Below are positions 17,956-26,252 of a DNA stretch of 64,000 nucleotides, one piece after another. This DNA is from an uncultured Dehalococcoidia bacterium. Lineage in GTDB: Bacteria > Chloroflexota > Dehalococcoidia > Lucifugimonadales > CATOSD01. The notes beneath the pieces are model-generated. The model saw only the letters and a program-made list of their open reading frames with translations. It ran no database searches and had not been told where the DNA came from. Position 1 is the first letter of the stretch; each line of letters starts with the position of its first letter. The translations under genes and the position numbers were made by a program. The DNA is taken from assembly GCA_951812395.1 (NCBI GenBank), contig CATOSD010000002.1, forward strand, positions 1,106,442-1,170,441, in the 5' to 3' direction.

Positions 17956-19514
17956 AGCGGGATGCTCCCATGCTTCTTGAATGGCATCGCGTCCCGCTTG
18001 TTGGCGAGCATGTCCAGCGCGTGGGAGATACGCCGCCGGGTCTCGGCGGGATCGATCACGTCGTCTATCATGCCGCGGTTGGCGGCGATGTACGGGTTCA
18101 TCAACCGTTCGTCGTAGTCGCGTATCAGGTCCGCCCGAAGCTCCTCGGGACGGTCGGAGTCTCTCAGCTCCCCGCGATACACGATGTTGACTGCCCCGTC
18201 GGCCCCCATCACGGCGATCTCGCCGGTGGGCCAGGCGTAATTGATGTCCCCCTCCAGGTTCTTGCTGCTCATCACGATGTAGGCGCCGCCGTATGCCTTG
18301 CGGGTAATGACGCTGACCTTGGGCACGGTGGCCTCGGCGTAGGCGAAAATGAGCTTCGCGCCGTGGCGGATGATTCCGCTGTGTTCCTGGGTTGTGCCGG
18401 GCATAAAGCCGGGCACGTCGATGAATGTCACCAAAGGGAAGTCGAAAGCGTCGCAGAATCTGACGAATCTGGCGGCCTTGACCGACGAGTCGATGTCCAG
18501 CACGCCCGCCAGGAAGAAGGGCTGGTTGGCAACGATGCCGACGGGCCGGCCATTGATCCTGGCGAATCCCACCACGACGTTGCCGGCGAACCGCTCGTGC
18601 ACCTGCATGAACTCGCCGTCGTCGACTACGCGGCCAATCACCTCGAGCATGTCGTACGGCTGGTTCGGGTTGTCCGGGATGAGCTCCGCGAGCGCCTCGT
18701 CCCAAAACTCGGCGTCATCGCGAGGAGGTTGGCGCGGCGGCTCCTCCATGTTGTTCTGCGGAAGGAACGACAGCAGCCGGGCAATCTGGGCGAAGCACTC
18801 CTGTTCGCTCGCAAAGGCGAAGTGGGCCACGCCGCTCTTGGCCGCGTGGCTCGACGCGCCGCCTAGCTCCTCGTGGCTCACGTCCTCGCCGGTCACGGAG
18901 CGAATGACGTCGGGGCCTGTGATGTACATCTGCCCGACGCCCTCGACCATGAAGACGAAGTCGGTCAGAGCGGGCGAGTAGGTCGCGCCGCCAGCCGCAG
19001 GGCCCAAGATTACCGATATCTGTGGTATCACGCCCGACGCGCGAACGTTGCGATGAAAAATCGAGCTGTAGCCCGCAAGGCTGTCCACGCCCTCCTGTAT
19101 GCGGGCGCCGCCTGAGTCGATGAGGCCCAAGATAGGAGCGCCGGTGGAGGCGGCGAGGTCCATGACCTTGCACACCTTCTGGGACACAGCCTCTGAGAGC
19201 GACCCGCCCAGTATGGTGAAGTCCTGGGAGTAGACAAAGACCAGCCGACCGTTCACCTTGCCATATCCGGTAACGACCGCGTCGCCAAGGAACTTCTGGT
19301 TTTCGAGGCCGAACTCGGTGGCTCGATGTAGTACGAAGGCGTCGATCTCCTCGAACGAGCCCTCGTCGAGGAGCATGGCTATCCGCTCTCGCGCGGTGAG
19401 TTTGCCGCGTCGGTGCTGCCCCTCGATGCGGCGGGCGCCGCCGCCAAGCAGCGCCTCTTCCCGCTTCTCTCGAAGCTCTTCTCGTTTTTGGTCGACTGCG
19501 CGGCGCACAACCAT
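17952..19514 (-). CDS. Acyl-CoA carboxylase carboxyltransferase (PccB/MmdA/12S-like)
   Basis: GKLTARERIAMLLDEGSFEEIDAFVLHR; SGGARIQEGVDSLAGY; GPAAGGATYSPALTDF; FIDVPGFMPGTTQEHSGIIRHGAKL. Confidence 0.95.
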   Translation of the reverse strand: MVVRRAVDQKREELREKREEALLGGGARRIEGQHRRGKLTARERIAMLLDEGSFEEIDAFVLHRATEFGLENQKFLGDAVVTGYGKVNGRLVFVYSQDFTILGGSLSEAVSQKVCKVMDLAASTGAPILGLIDSGGARIQEGVDSLAGYSSIFHRNVRASGVIPQISVILGPAAGGATYSPALTDFVFMVEGVGQMYITGPDVIRSVTGEDVSHEELGGASSHAAKSGVAHFAFASEQECFAQIARLLSFLPQNNMEEPPRQPPRDDAEFWDEALAELIPDNPNQPYDMLEVIGRVVDDGEFMQVHERFAGNVVVGFARINGRPVGIVANQPFFLAGVLDIDSSVKAARFVRFCDAFDFPLVTFIDVPGFMPGTTQEHSGIIRHGAKLIFAYAEATVPKVSVITRKAYGGAYIVMSSKNLEGDINYAWPTGEIAVMGADGAVNIVYRGELRDSDRPEELRADLIRDYDERLMNPYIAANRGMIDDVIDPAETRRRISHALDMLANKRDAMPFKKHGSIPL

Positions 19515-19674
19515 GTTGGAATCAGGTCACCATCAGTAGGAATATCAGGCATTGACACTATCAGATAACGCATATCGCCGCAAGTTTCAGCTACGGGCGG
19601 AAACCGATCTAGCACGGTCAGACGCTGCCGAAGTGCGACCTGCCTACAGAGCCGGCAACAAAGGGCTAACCTCA

Positions 19675-19703
19675 TTGACCTGCAAGCACATCCGTGCTAT
19701 TAT
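19675..19703 (+). promoter_or_regulatory. Sigma70-like promoter TTGACC-N17-TATTAT (element copy A)
   Basis: TTGACC tgcaagcacatccgtgc TATTAT with an extended -10 TGC. Confidence 0.65.
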
Positions 19704-19905
19704 CTCCATGACGAACCGACACCCCCGTTCGGCAACCACCACCGGCCCGGCAGTGACATCCCGCCGGCTGTCCCACAATTGTCGGAGTTTTCGTTCTTTC
19801 AGTCCAAAGGCCGCTGTAGTGTCCACCGTAGGCGGTCCCGGCGGCAAGTGCTCCCAGCTACGGGACGGAACAAAACGGAACAGTTTGGAACACATTTCGG
19901 TGAAT
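19675..19905 (+). repeat. Dispersed intergenic element, copy A
   Basis: Shares a promoter block, CCGACACCC..TTCGGCA.CCAC and GTTTG.AACACATTTCG..G blocks with copy B; partial blocks with copy C. Confidence 0.6.
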
Positions 19906-19956
19906 TCCCCCCAATCGGCGGCTCGCAGCCTCTCCCCCGCCGTCAATTCGCGCCGT

Positions 19957-19985
19957 TTGACGCACGTGCCGAGCGGTGCTATCGT
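19957..19985 (+). promoter_or_regulatory. Promoter TTGACG-N17-TATCGT upstream of the methyltransferase
   Basis: 17-bp spacer ending in TGC; about 80 nt before ATG 20065. Confidence 0.5.
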
Positions 19986-20064
19986 TTGGCGTGCTTTGCG
20001 GGCAGCGGTTTCTGGCACGCCCGTGAGACTGACGACAGACCAGAAAAGGGATGAGTTCACAACG

Positions 20065-20850
20065 ATGGAAGACACCTCGGCCGCGCCGCGCCAACTCGCC
20101 TCTATAGACTATTTCGGCAAGCGCGCCGGACGCTACAGGGAGAGCCACGGTAACCTGGAGGCACTCGAGCAATTGGTGCGTATGGCAGCGCCGCGAGGCG
20201 ACGAGGTCGTGCTGGACGTGGGAACCGGCCCGGGCCACTTGGCCTGCGCGTTTGCTCCGCACGTGGGCCGCGTGGTCGCGAGCGACGTGACCATGCTGAT
20301 GCTTAGGGAGATTCCGGTCGTGATGCGCGACAGGGACGTCGCCAACGTGTGGCGCGTGGCCGCCGACGCGCAGGCCCTGCCGTTCGTGGACGAACAGTTC
20401 GACATCGTGACCTCGCGGCTGGCGGCTGCTCACTTTCCGGACCATCCGGGTGCGGTGCGGGAGATGGCCCGTGTGTGCCGGACTGGCGGCATCGTACTCG
20501 TTGCCGACAGTATGGGTCCCGAGGACCCGGAGGCGAGGGCATACGTCGATGATCTGGAGTGGTTGCGGGATTCCAGCCACGGCAGCAATCACAGCTTCAA
20601 CGAGTGGAACGACGCCTATCGAGCGGCGGGACTCGAGGTCAGCGAGGTCTACGTCACCAGCGGGCGCCTGAGCTCGATGGAGAACTGGATGGACCGCGCA
20701 GACACTCCGCCCGAAAACCGCGAGCGCATCTACGACCTGATAGAGAACGCCCCGGAAACGCTAAAGCGGCACGTGGACATAGGACGCGATGGCGATGGCA
20801 GGCTGTTCTTCACCACGTCGCAGATCCGCATTCTGGGCCGCAAACGCTAG
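20065..20850 (+). CDS. SAM-dependent class I methyltransferase
   Basis: VLDVGTGPGHLACAFAPHVGRVVASDVT; MARVCRTGGIVLVADS; start trimmed from 19552. Confidence 0.9.
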   Translation: MEDTSAAPRQLASIDYFGKRAGRYRESHGNLEALEQLVRMAAPRGDEVVLDVGTGPGHLACAFAPHVGRVVASDVTMLMLREIPVVMRDRDVANVWRVAADAQALPFVDEQFDIVTSRLAAAHFPDHPGAVREMARVCRTGGIVLVADSMGPEDPEARAYVDDLEWLRDSSHGSNHSFNEWNDAYRAAGLEVSEVYVTSGRLSSMENWMDRADTPPENRERIYDLIENAPETLKRHVDIGRDGDGRLFFTTSQIRILGRKR

Positions 20851-20880
20851 GCCTAAGCTACGGCGAGTCTCAGGAGGTAC

Positions 20881-21069
20881 GTGGCGTTGAAAGATGAGCT
20901 GATGGACATACTAGTCTGCCCGCTGTGCAGGGGCGAACTGGGCCTCACCGTCGACCGGCGCCAGGGCGACGAGATTGTGGAAGGAAGCCTGCGCTGCTCC
21001 GAATGCGGCGAAGTCTTCCCAATCGAGGACACCATCCCCAACCTGCTTCCTCCCGAACTCCGCGTCTGA
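20881..21069 (+). CDS. Trm112-family small zinc protein
   Basis: LKDELMDILVCPLCRGELGL...LRCSECGEVFPIEDTIPNLLP. Confidence 0.9.
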   Translation: MALKDELMDILVCPLCRGELGLTVDRRQGDEIVEGSLRCSECGEVFPIEDTIPNLLPPELRV

Positions 21070-21085
21070 TCAGTCGCGTGGCGCG

Positions 21086-21583
21086 CTAGCTAGAAATTGC
21101 AATCTCGTACAGCGCCGCGAGCAGATCTGCCAGCAGAAAAACGAGCACACCCAGAATCGCCACGAGGTTGTAGCCCGACAGGGCGCGTGAGACCCGCGCG
21201 AGACGTCCGGTCGCTGGCTCCGGTTCTTCTAGTGGCATTGGCGAACGCCGGGGCCTGCGCCTGCGCCACGCGATGGCGAACATGACCACAGCGAGCGCAA
21301 CCTTTGCCGCGAGCACCGAGACGTAGGCGGCGCCGACGGAGGCTGATTCGAGCCGGTGAAACGTGAGCACGCCGCCTGTGACGATCAACACGATGACGCA
21401 GGTGTCGACGAGCGCGCGGAACTCGTTCGCGGTGGCATCCCCCAGGAGAGTGGTCGCGCCCGGCGAACGCCGCGAAGCGGGGCGCAGCACCAACAGGTAG
21501 AAGATGCTGCCGCCCACCCAGGCCACCGCGGATATCACGTGCAGCCATCGGACCACGAGCATGAAAACGTCGGTGACGCTCAT
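21086..21583 (-). CDS. CopD-like membrane protein
   Basis: VVRWLHVISAVAWVGGSIFYLLVL; multiple TM segments. Confidence 0.7.
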   Translation of the reverse strand: MSVTDVFMLVVRWLHVISAVAWVGGSIFYLLVLRPASRRSPGATTLLGDATANEFRALVDTCVIVLIVTGGVLTFHRLESASVGAAYVSVLAAKVALAVVMFAIAWRRRRPRRSPMPLEEPEPATGRLARVSRALSGYNLVAILGVLVFLLADLLAALYEIAISS

Positions 21584-21669
21584 CTCAGGTGTAGCATCTA
21601 ACTGGCCGCCCTCCAGAACTCGCGCATCACGCAGGATCCTTCTACCCGGAATGCCAGCGGCGCGCAACA

Positions 21670-22257
21670 CTAAGGGAGTATCTCGTCGACCAGCTCCTCG
21701 AGCTTCTCCCGGTTTAGCGGGCCGCTCCACTTGCGCACAATTCCGTGATTGGCGTCCAGGAAGAATGTGGTGGGAAAGCCCTGCACCTCGTACTTCTGGA
21801 AAGCGATATCGCCCTCACGGTCAGGGCCGAGAGCGTAGGTCACGCCAAGCCTGTCGACGAACTCCTGCCCGTTCTGCTCGCTGTCCACGCCGACAAGTTG
21901 CACGCCGATAAAGGCGAGGCCGGCGTCCTTGTGCTCCTGGAATGAGGCTTCGAGGTCGGGCATTTCAGCTACGCACGGCGGGCACGACGGGAACCAGAAG
22001 TTCAGCACGACGGGCCGGCCTTCCAACTCGGACAGGGTGAGGGTGTCGCCGGCGGTGTAGTTGGCGTTGCCGAACAGCGGCAGCTCGAAGTCCGGCGCGG
22101 GGTCTGCCGGCGCGGCGTCTGCGGTCGCGGCCGGCTCAGAGTCGTCGGCTTCGGCGGAACCACCCCCGCAGCCGGCTAGCAGTGCTAGACAGAGGGCCGC
22201 CAACAGCACGACTGCCAGCAGCGAGGGGGCATTCGAACGCGAGTTAAGATTGTCCAA
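21670..22257 (-). CDS. TlpA/ResA-like thioredoxin-fold lipoprotein
   Basis: Lipobox LLAGC; VVLNFWFPSCPPCVAEMPDLEASFQEHKD. Confidence 0.9.
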   Translation of the reverse strand: MDNLNSRSNAPSLLAVVLLAALCLALLAGCGGGSAEADDSEPAATADAAPADPAPDFELPLFGNANYTAGDTLTLSELEGRPVVLNFWFPSCPPCVAEMPDLEASFQEHKDAGLAFIGVQLVGVDSEQNGQEFVDRLGVTYALGPDREGDIAFQKYEVQGFPTTFFLDANHGIVRKWSGPLNREKLEELVDEILP

Positions 22258-22260
22258 CAG

Positions 22261-23520
22261 TCAGACTTCCTCCACAATCAGCTCTTCCGCCCTGCCAATC
22301 AGGATAGCCGCCCTATCCTCTGCCACGTTCTTGCTGTCTAGGTACAGACGCAGCAACTCCTGTGGTGTGGCGCCCTTGGAGTAGGCCGCGCCAAGTCTGC
22401 TCTTGGGCTGCTCGATGGGCGTCTTGGAGACGGAGGCGACGTAGAATGCGCCGTTGAGGGCCTGCCGGATGTCGGCGTCTCTCAGGTGTCCCTGCAGCTC
22501 GACGGGAAACTCGATGCCGAGCTTGACTATCGCTCCTTCGACGCGCTGCCGATTGATCTCTTCCAACACCGTGGCGGTTGGATCCAGGTCTCCGGACCGC
22601 AGCCTGACGTCGATGGTGATGAACCTTCGCGCGTTCACCTCCTGGAATCTGAATGACTTCAAGCGTGACCCAGCTGGAAGCGAAGAGTCCAGCTCGACAA
22701 CGCAAAAGCCCTTGTCGTCGCCCTCCTCGCCAAAGTCCACACGCTCGAGGCTGCCGGCGTAGGCCATCATGGGCCGCTCGCTGACAACCTGGTGCTTGTG
22801 AATGTGACCCAGAGCCACGTAGTCGAACTGCGGACGCGCCAGGCTGCTGCGGAGCAGCACGTGGTCCCGGCCCAGCATCATGCTGCGTTCGGAGCCGTGA
22901 CGCACGCCGTCGCGAGTGGAGCCGCCGACCACTGCGGAGCTTACGGTCACGTGGGCGGCCAGCACGGCGGGCATGGACGGGTCGAGGCTTTCTGCGAGAG
23001 TCTTCACGCCTTCGGTCAGGCGGTCCTGGATTAGGGCGTTAATCGCGTCGATGTTCAGCCCGCTCCGCTCATCTGACGCCAGGAAGTGGCTGCGCCTGAT
23101 CCAGGGAACGGAGACGATCTGGAGCGATCCGGCAGGCGTATCGACGACGCGGGCGGCCAGGCGCTCGCCTACGTGCACCATGCGGACGCCCAGCGTGTCG
23201 AAAATCTCGAGCGCAGTCGCGGGGCCGGCGGTGAGTGGCATGTCGTGGTTGCCGACCACAAGGAACACCGGAATGCCGGCGTTGGTGAGCCGGGCGATAC
23301 GGGCGGCGAACTCGCGCTGGTGCGTCTGGCTCGGGTTGCGGCTCTTGTAGGCGTCGCCCGTGAACAGCGCGAGATCGGCTCGTTCGCCGATCGCGTATTC
23401 GACCACCTCGTCGAAAGTAGATAGAAAGTCGGCCAGCCGCGCTGATAGCCCTGTGTCGGGGTCGATCCGGCCGTAGTTTTCGACACCTATGTGTACGTCG
23501 CTGAAGTGTACTATCTTCAT
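22261..23520 (-). CDS. DNA repair metallophosphoesterase (SbcD/Mre11-like)
   Basis: MKIVHFSDVHIGVENYG; DLALFTGDAYKSRNPSQTHQREF; VVGNHDMP; VALGHIHKHQ. Confidence 0.9.
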   Translation of the reverse strand: MKIVHFSDVHIGVENYGRIDPDTGLSARLADFLSTFDEVVEYAIGERADLALFTGDAYKSRNPSQTHQREFAARIARLTNAGIPVFLVVGNHDMPLTAGPATALEIFDTLGVRMVHVGERLAARVVDTPAGSLQIVSVPWIRRSHFLASDERSGLNIDAINALIQDRLTEGVKTLAESLDPSMPAVLAAHVTVSSAVVGGSTRDGVRHGSERSMMLGRDHVLLRSSLARPQFDYVALGHIHKHQVVSERPMMAYAGSLERVDFGEEGDDKGFCVVELDSSLPAGSRLKSFRFQEVNARRFITIDVRLRSGDLDPTATVLEEINRQRVEGAIVKLGIEFPVELQGHLRDADIRQALNGAFYVASVSKTPIEQPKSRLGAAYSKGATPQELLRLYLDSKNVAEDRAAILIGRAEELIVEEV

Positions 23521-23536
23521 GCGCGTGCTTGCCGGT

Positions 23537-23809
23537 CTACCAGCTGAAGTAGAGCGCCACAAAATCGCTGGGGTCGAATGGCAGGCCCTCGATCCATCGC
23601 CGTATCTGGTCGCGCTCCTCCGGCGAAGCCGGATTCGATTCGCAGTACCGTCTCGCCTCGCTTACGAGGTCGTCCCTGGAATAGAACCCGAAGGCGATGC
23701 CGGGTCCCCAAGCGTCCGATCCCTCCACAAGGCTGTTCGCGAAGCTGTGGACCGTCCCGGTGGGTGCTTCGAGCCAGTTCATGGTGATTTCGGCGACCTC
23801 GAGGCCCAT
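23537..23809 (-). CDS. Conserved small hypothetical protein
   Basis: 90-aa ORF with consistent codon usage in the repair-nuclease/glyS gap. Confidence 0.55.
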   Translation of the reverse strand: MGLEVAEITMNWLEAPTGTVHSFANSLVEGSDAWGPGIAFGFYSRDDLVSEARRYCESNPASPEERDQIRRWIEGLPFDPSDFVALYFSW

Positions 23810-23875
23810 GTCGACGCACTTTCCCTCTCGAGTTCTTTTGGCGTGCCTGACTAACGGGGCCGGGTCATCCGCCAG

Positions 23876-25216
23876 TCAGCCCGCCAGGCGACCCGCCAGC
23901 TCGCCCGGCAGCGCGTCGATGGCTACGCGGGTCTGCGCCATCGAGTCGCGCTCGCGTATGGTGACGGCGTTGTCGTCGAGCGAGTCGAAGTCCACCGTGA
24001 CGCATATGGGCGTGCCTATCTCGTCCTGCCGGCGGTAACGCCGCCCGATGCTCTGGGCCGAGTCGTATTGCACGACGCCGTTCCTGCCCGACGAGCGCCT
24101 GACGCTTTCGAAGACGCTCCGGGCCAGTGGCTCCAGCCTCTGGTTTCGGCTGAGCGGCAGCACCGCGACCTTCACCGGCGCGAGTGACGGATGAAGACGT
24201 AGGAGGACGCGCCGCTCCGTACGACCCGACGTTGTGGGAGCCTCCTCTTCGGCGTAGGCGTCCACCAGAAACGTCATCAAGGCGCGGTCGACGCCGGCGG
24301 ACGGCTCGACTACGAACGGCACCACCCGCTGGCCGGCGTCGTCGTCGAACCAGGACAGCGACTCACCACTCGCTGACCCGTGGGCGGACAGATCGTAGTC
24401 CGTCCGGTTGGCGATGCCCTGTATCTCTCCCCAGCCCCAGGGAAAGCGGTACTCAATATCGTGCGTGGCCTTGGAGTAGTGGGCCAGCTCGCTGCCCTCG
24501 TGCGCCCGGACCCGCAGCCGTTCGGGACTGATGCCCAGTTCGCGGTACCAGTCCAGGCACTCCTCCACCCACACGCGGTGGCACTCGTCGTCGTCACCCG
24601 GTTTCACGAAATACTCGATCTCCATGATCTCGAACTCGCGGGTGCGGAAGATGAAGTTGCCGGTTGTGATTTCATTGCGGAAGGCCTTTCCGATCTGCGC
24701 CACGCCGAAAGGCAGCTTGCGCCGGGTGGTATTGAGGACGTTGTTGAAGTTGACAAATATGCCCTGGGCCGTTTCGGGCCTGAGGTAGACGGTCGACGCT
24801 TCCTCCTCGACCGGCCCCATGTAGGTCCGGAACATCAGGTTGAAGTTGCGGGAGTCGGTCAGAAGGCCGCCACAGTCTGGGCAGCGCGGCTCGTCTAGCT
24901 GATCCTCGCGCCAGCGCTTGCGGCAATCGCGACAGTCCACGAGCGGGTCGGTGAAACTGTCCAAATGGCCGCTGGCACGCCAGACATCCGGATGCATGAT
25001 GATGGCCGAGTCCAGGCCCACCATGTCGTCCCGGCCCCAAACGAACTTGCGCCACCAGGCATCCTTGACGTTGCGCTTTAGCTCGACGCCAAGCGGCCCG
25101 TAGTCATACGTGCTTGACAGGCCTCCGTAGACCTCGCTGCTTTGGAATATGAAGCCCCGCCGCTTGCACAGCGACACTATCTTCTCCAGGTCGATTGGTG
25201 TTGCGTCGTCGGTCAC
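23876..25216 (-). CDS. glyS: Glycyl-tRNA synthetase
   Basis: CKRRGFIFQSSEVYGGLSSTYDYGPLGVELKRNVK; FNLMFRTYMGPVEEEASTVYLRPETAQGIFVNF; IGKAFRNEI. Confidence 0.97.
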   Translation of the reverse strand: MTDDATPIDLEKIVSLCKRRGFIFQSSEVYGGLSSTYDYGPLGVELKRNVKDAWWRKFVWGRDDMVGLDSAIIMHPDVWRASGHLDSFTDPLVDCRDCRKRWREDQLDEPRCPDCGGLLTDSRNFNLMFRTYMGPVEEEASTVYLRPETAQGIFVNFNNVLNTTRRKLPFGVAQIGKAFRNEITTGNFIFRTREFEIMEIEYFVKPGDDDECHRVWVEECLDWYRELGISPERLRVRAHEGSELAHYSKATHDIEYRFPWGWGEIQGIANRTDYDLSAHGSASGESLSWFDDDAGQRVVPFVVEPSAGVDRALMTFLVDAYAEEEAPTTSGRTERRVLLRLHPSLAPVKVAVLPLSRNQRLEPLARSVFESVRRSSGRNGVVQYDSAQSIGRRYRRQDEIGTPICVTVDFDSLDDNAVTIRERDSMAQTRVAIDALPGELAGRLAG

Positions 25217-25259
25217 AGGTGGTCCTTAAGGCGTGTGTTTCTCCACAGATGCATAGCAA

Positions 25260-25268
25260 ATTATAGCA
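25260..25268 (-). promoter_or_regulatory. Extended -10 promoter TGCTATAAT for glyS
   Basis: Minus-strand TGCTATAAT about 45-50 nt before the glyS start; no convincing -35. Confidence 0.5.
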
Positions 25269-25295
25269 CGCAGGAACTGTACCGCGCGGCATTGC

Positions 25296-25327
25296 GGCCT
25301 CGCGGCGCCATTGTGGCCCGCGAGGCC
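25296..25327. terminator. 10-bp perfect inverted repeat after the response regulator gene
   Basis: GGCCTCGCGG...CCGCGAGGCC between the 25380 gene end and the glyS promoter; no U tract. Confidence 0.45.
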
Positions 25328-25379
25328 CGGAGCGCCGGCGGCAAGCCGTCCCGGAGCAAGGCGTCAGACGGCTCCTCGG

Positions 25380-26252
25380 TTAGCCGCCGAACGGCCACCA
25401 CCAGCGCTTACGAGGAGCGGCCGGCTCACTCTCCTGTCTCGGCGCCCGCGCCGGTTGAGGTCGTGCGCCGAAGAGTCTGGGGTCGATTGCCATCAGCCTG
25501 CCGCGGTCCTCTTCCGAGAAGTCCTCGCTCAGGCGCTGAGAAATCGCTACGTGAAGCATGGCCTGTTCGGACGACAAGAGTTGTACACCCGTGCTGTACG
25601 TATTGGCGATGGTCTTCGCGGCTTCCTCGTCCATCTGGAGCAGGACGCGCAGCCTGGTTGCCATAATCCCGCGTATCCCGTCCGCCTGCATGTCGTGCTC
25701 GGCGCGGAGCAGGGTTGCCACACGATCCGAACGCTCTCGGTCGTCGAGCGCGGCGATCTCGGAAAACTTCTCCAGAATCGCCGGCTCTCTCTCCTGGTCG
25801 GGCTGAGTGCTGAGGGCGGACCAGGCGACGTACTCCTCCGACCTCAGCCACCCCAGGATGTCATTGAACCGAGTGATAGGCAGGGGCTTGGTGCAATACC
25901 GGCCTGGGCTGACATTGGAGAACTGCAGCCGGTCTCTCTCGGCCTGCGTCGAGGTCAGAATCAGGATCGGAATGCGATCCAGGTCCTGGCTCTGGCTCAT
26001 CTCCTGCAACACTTCGTATCCGTTCATCCTGGGCATGTTCAGGTCCAACAGTACGAGGTCGGGCGTAGGCGTGTCGGAGTGTTCTCCAACCTTGCGCAGC
26101 ATCGCCATCGCCACTTCCCCGTCCTCGGCAACGGTGATGCGCAGGGGGTGATCGGAGTCTCTCAGTATTCGCTCCGTCAACTCCACGTCCGCGGGGTTGT
26201 CTTCTACCAACAGTACGTCGACGGGTCTGATGTCCGAATCTTCAACTACCAT
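25380..26252 (-). CDS. Response regulator with C-terminal extension
   Basis: REC domain: VDVLLVEDNPADVELTERIL; LVLLDLNMPRMNGYEVLQEM; ILILTSTQ. Confidence 0.9.
   Translation of the reverse strand: MVVEDSDIRPVDVLLVEDNPADVELTERILRDSDHPLRITVAEDGEVAMAMLRKVGEHSDTPTPDLVLLDLNMPRMNGYEVLQEMSQSQDLDRIPILILTSTQAERDRLQFSNVSPGRYCTKPLPITRFNDILGWLRSEEYVAWSALSTQPDQEREPAILEKFSEIAALDDRERSDRVATLLRAEHDMQADGIRGIMATRLRVLLQMDEEAAKTIANTYSTGVQLLSSEQAMLHVAISQRLSEDFSEEDRGRLMAIDPRLFGARPQPARAPRQESEPAAPRKRWWWPFGG

Noticed and set aside
17956-18705. Upstream portion of ORF 17749..18705 (minus)
   Set aside because: Out-of-frame with the strongly supported acyl-CoA carboxylase gene on the same strand; only its 3' 207 bp (after 17955) looks coding.
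19552-20064. N-terminal extension of the methyltransferase ORF
   Set aside because: Spans element copy A and two promoters; composition is unlike coding sequence. ATG 20065 starts the conserved domain.
25217-25260. T-box leader for glyS
   Set aside because: The predicted promoter leaves only about 40 nt of leader and there is no T-box sequence.
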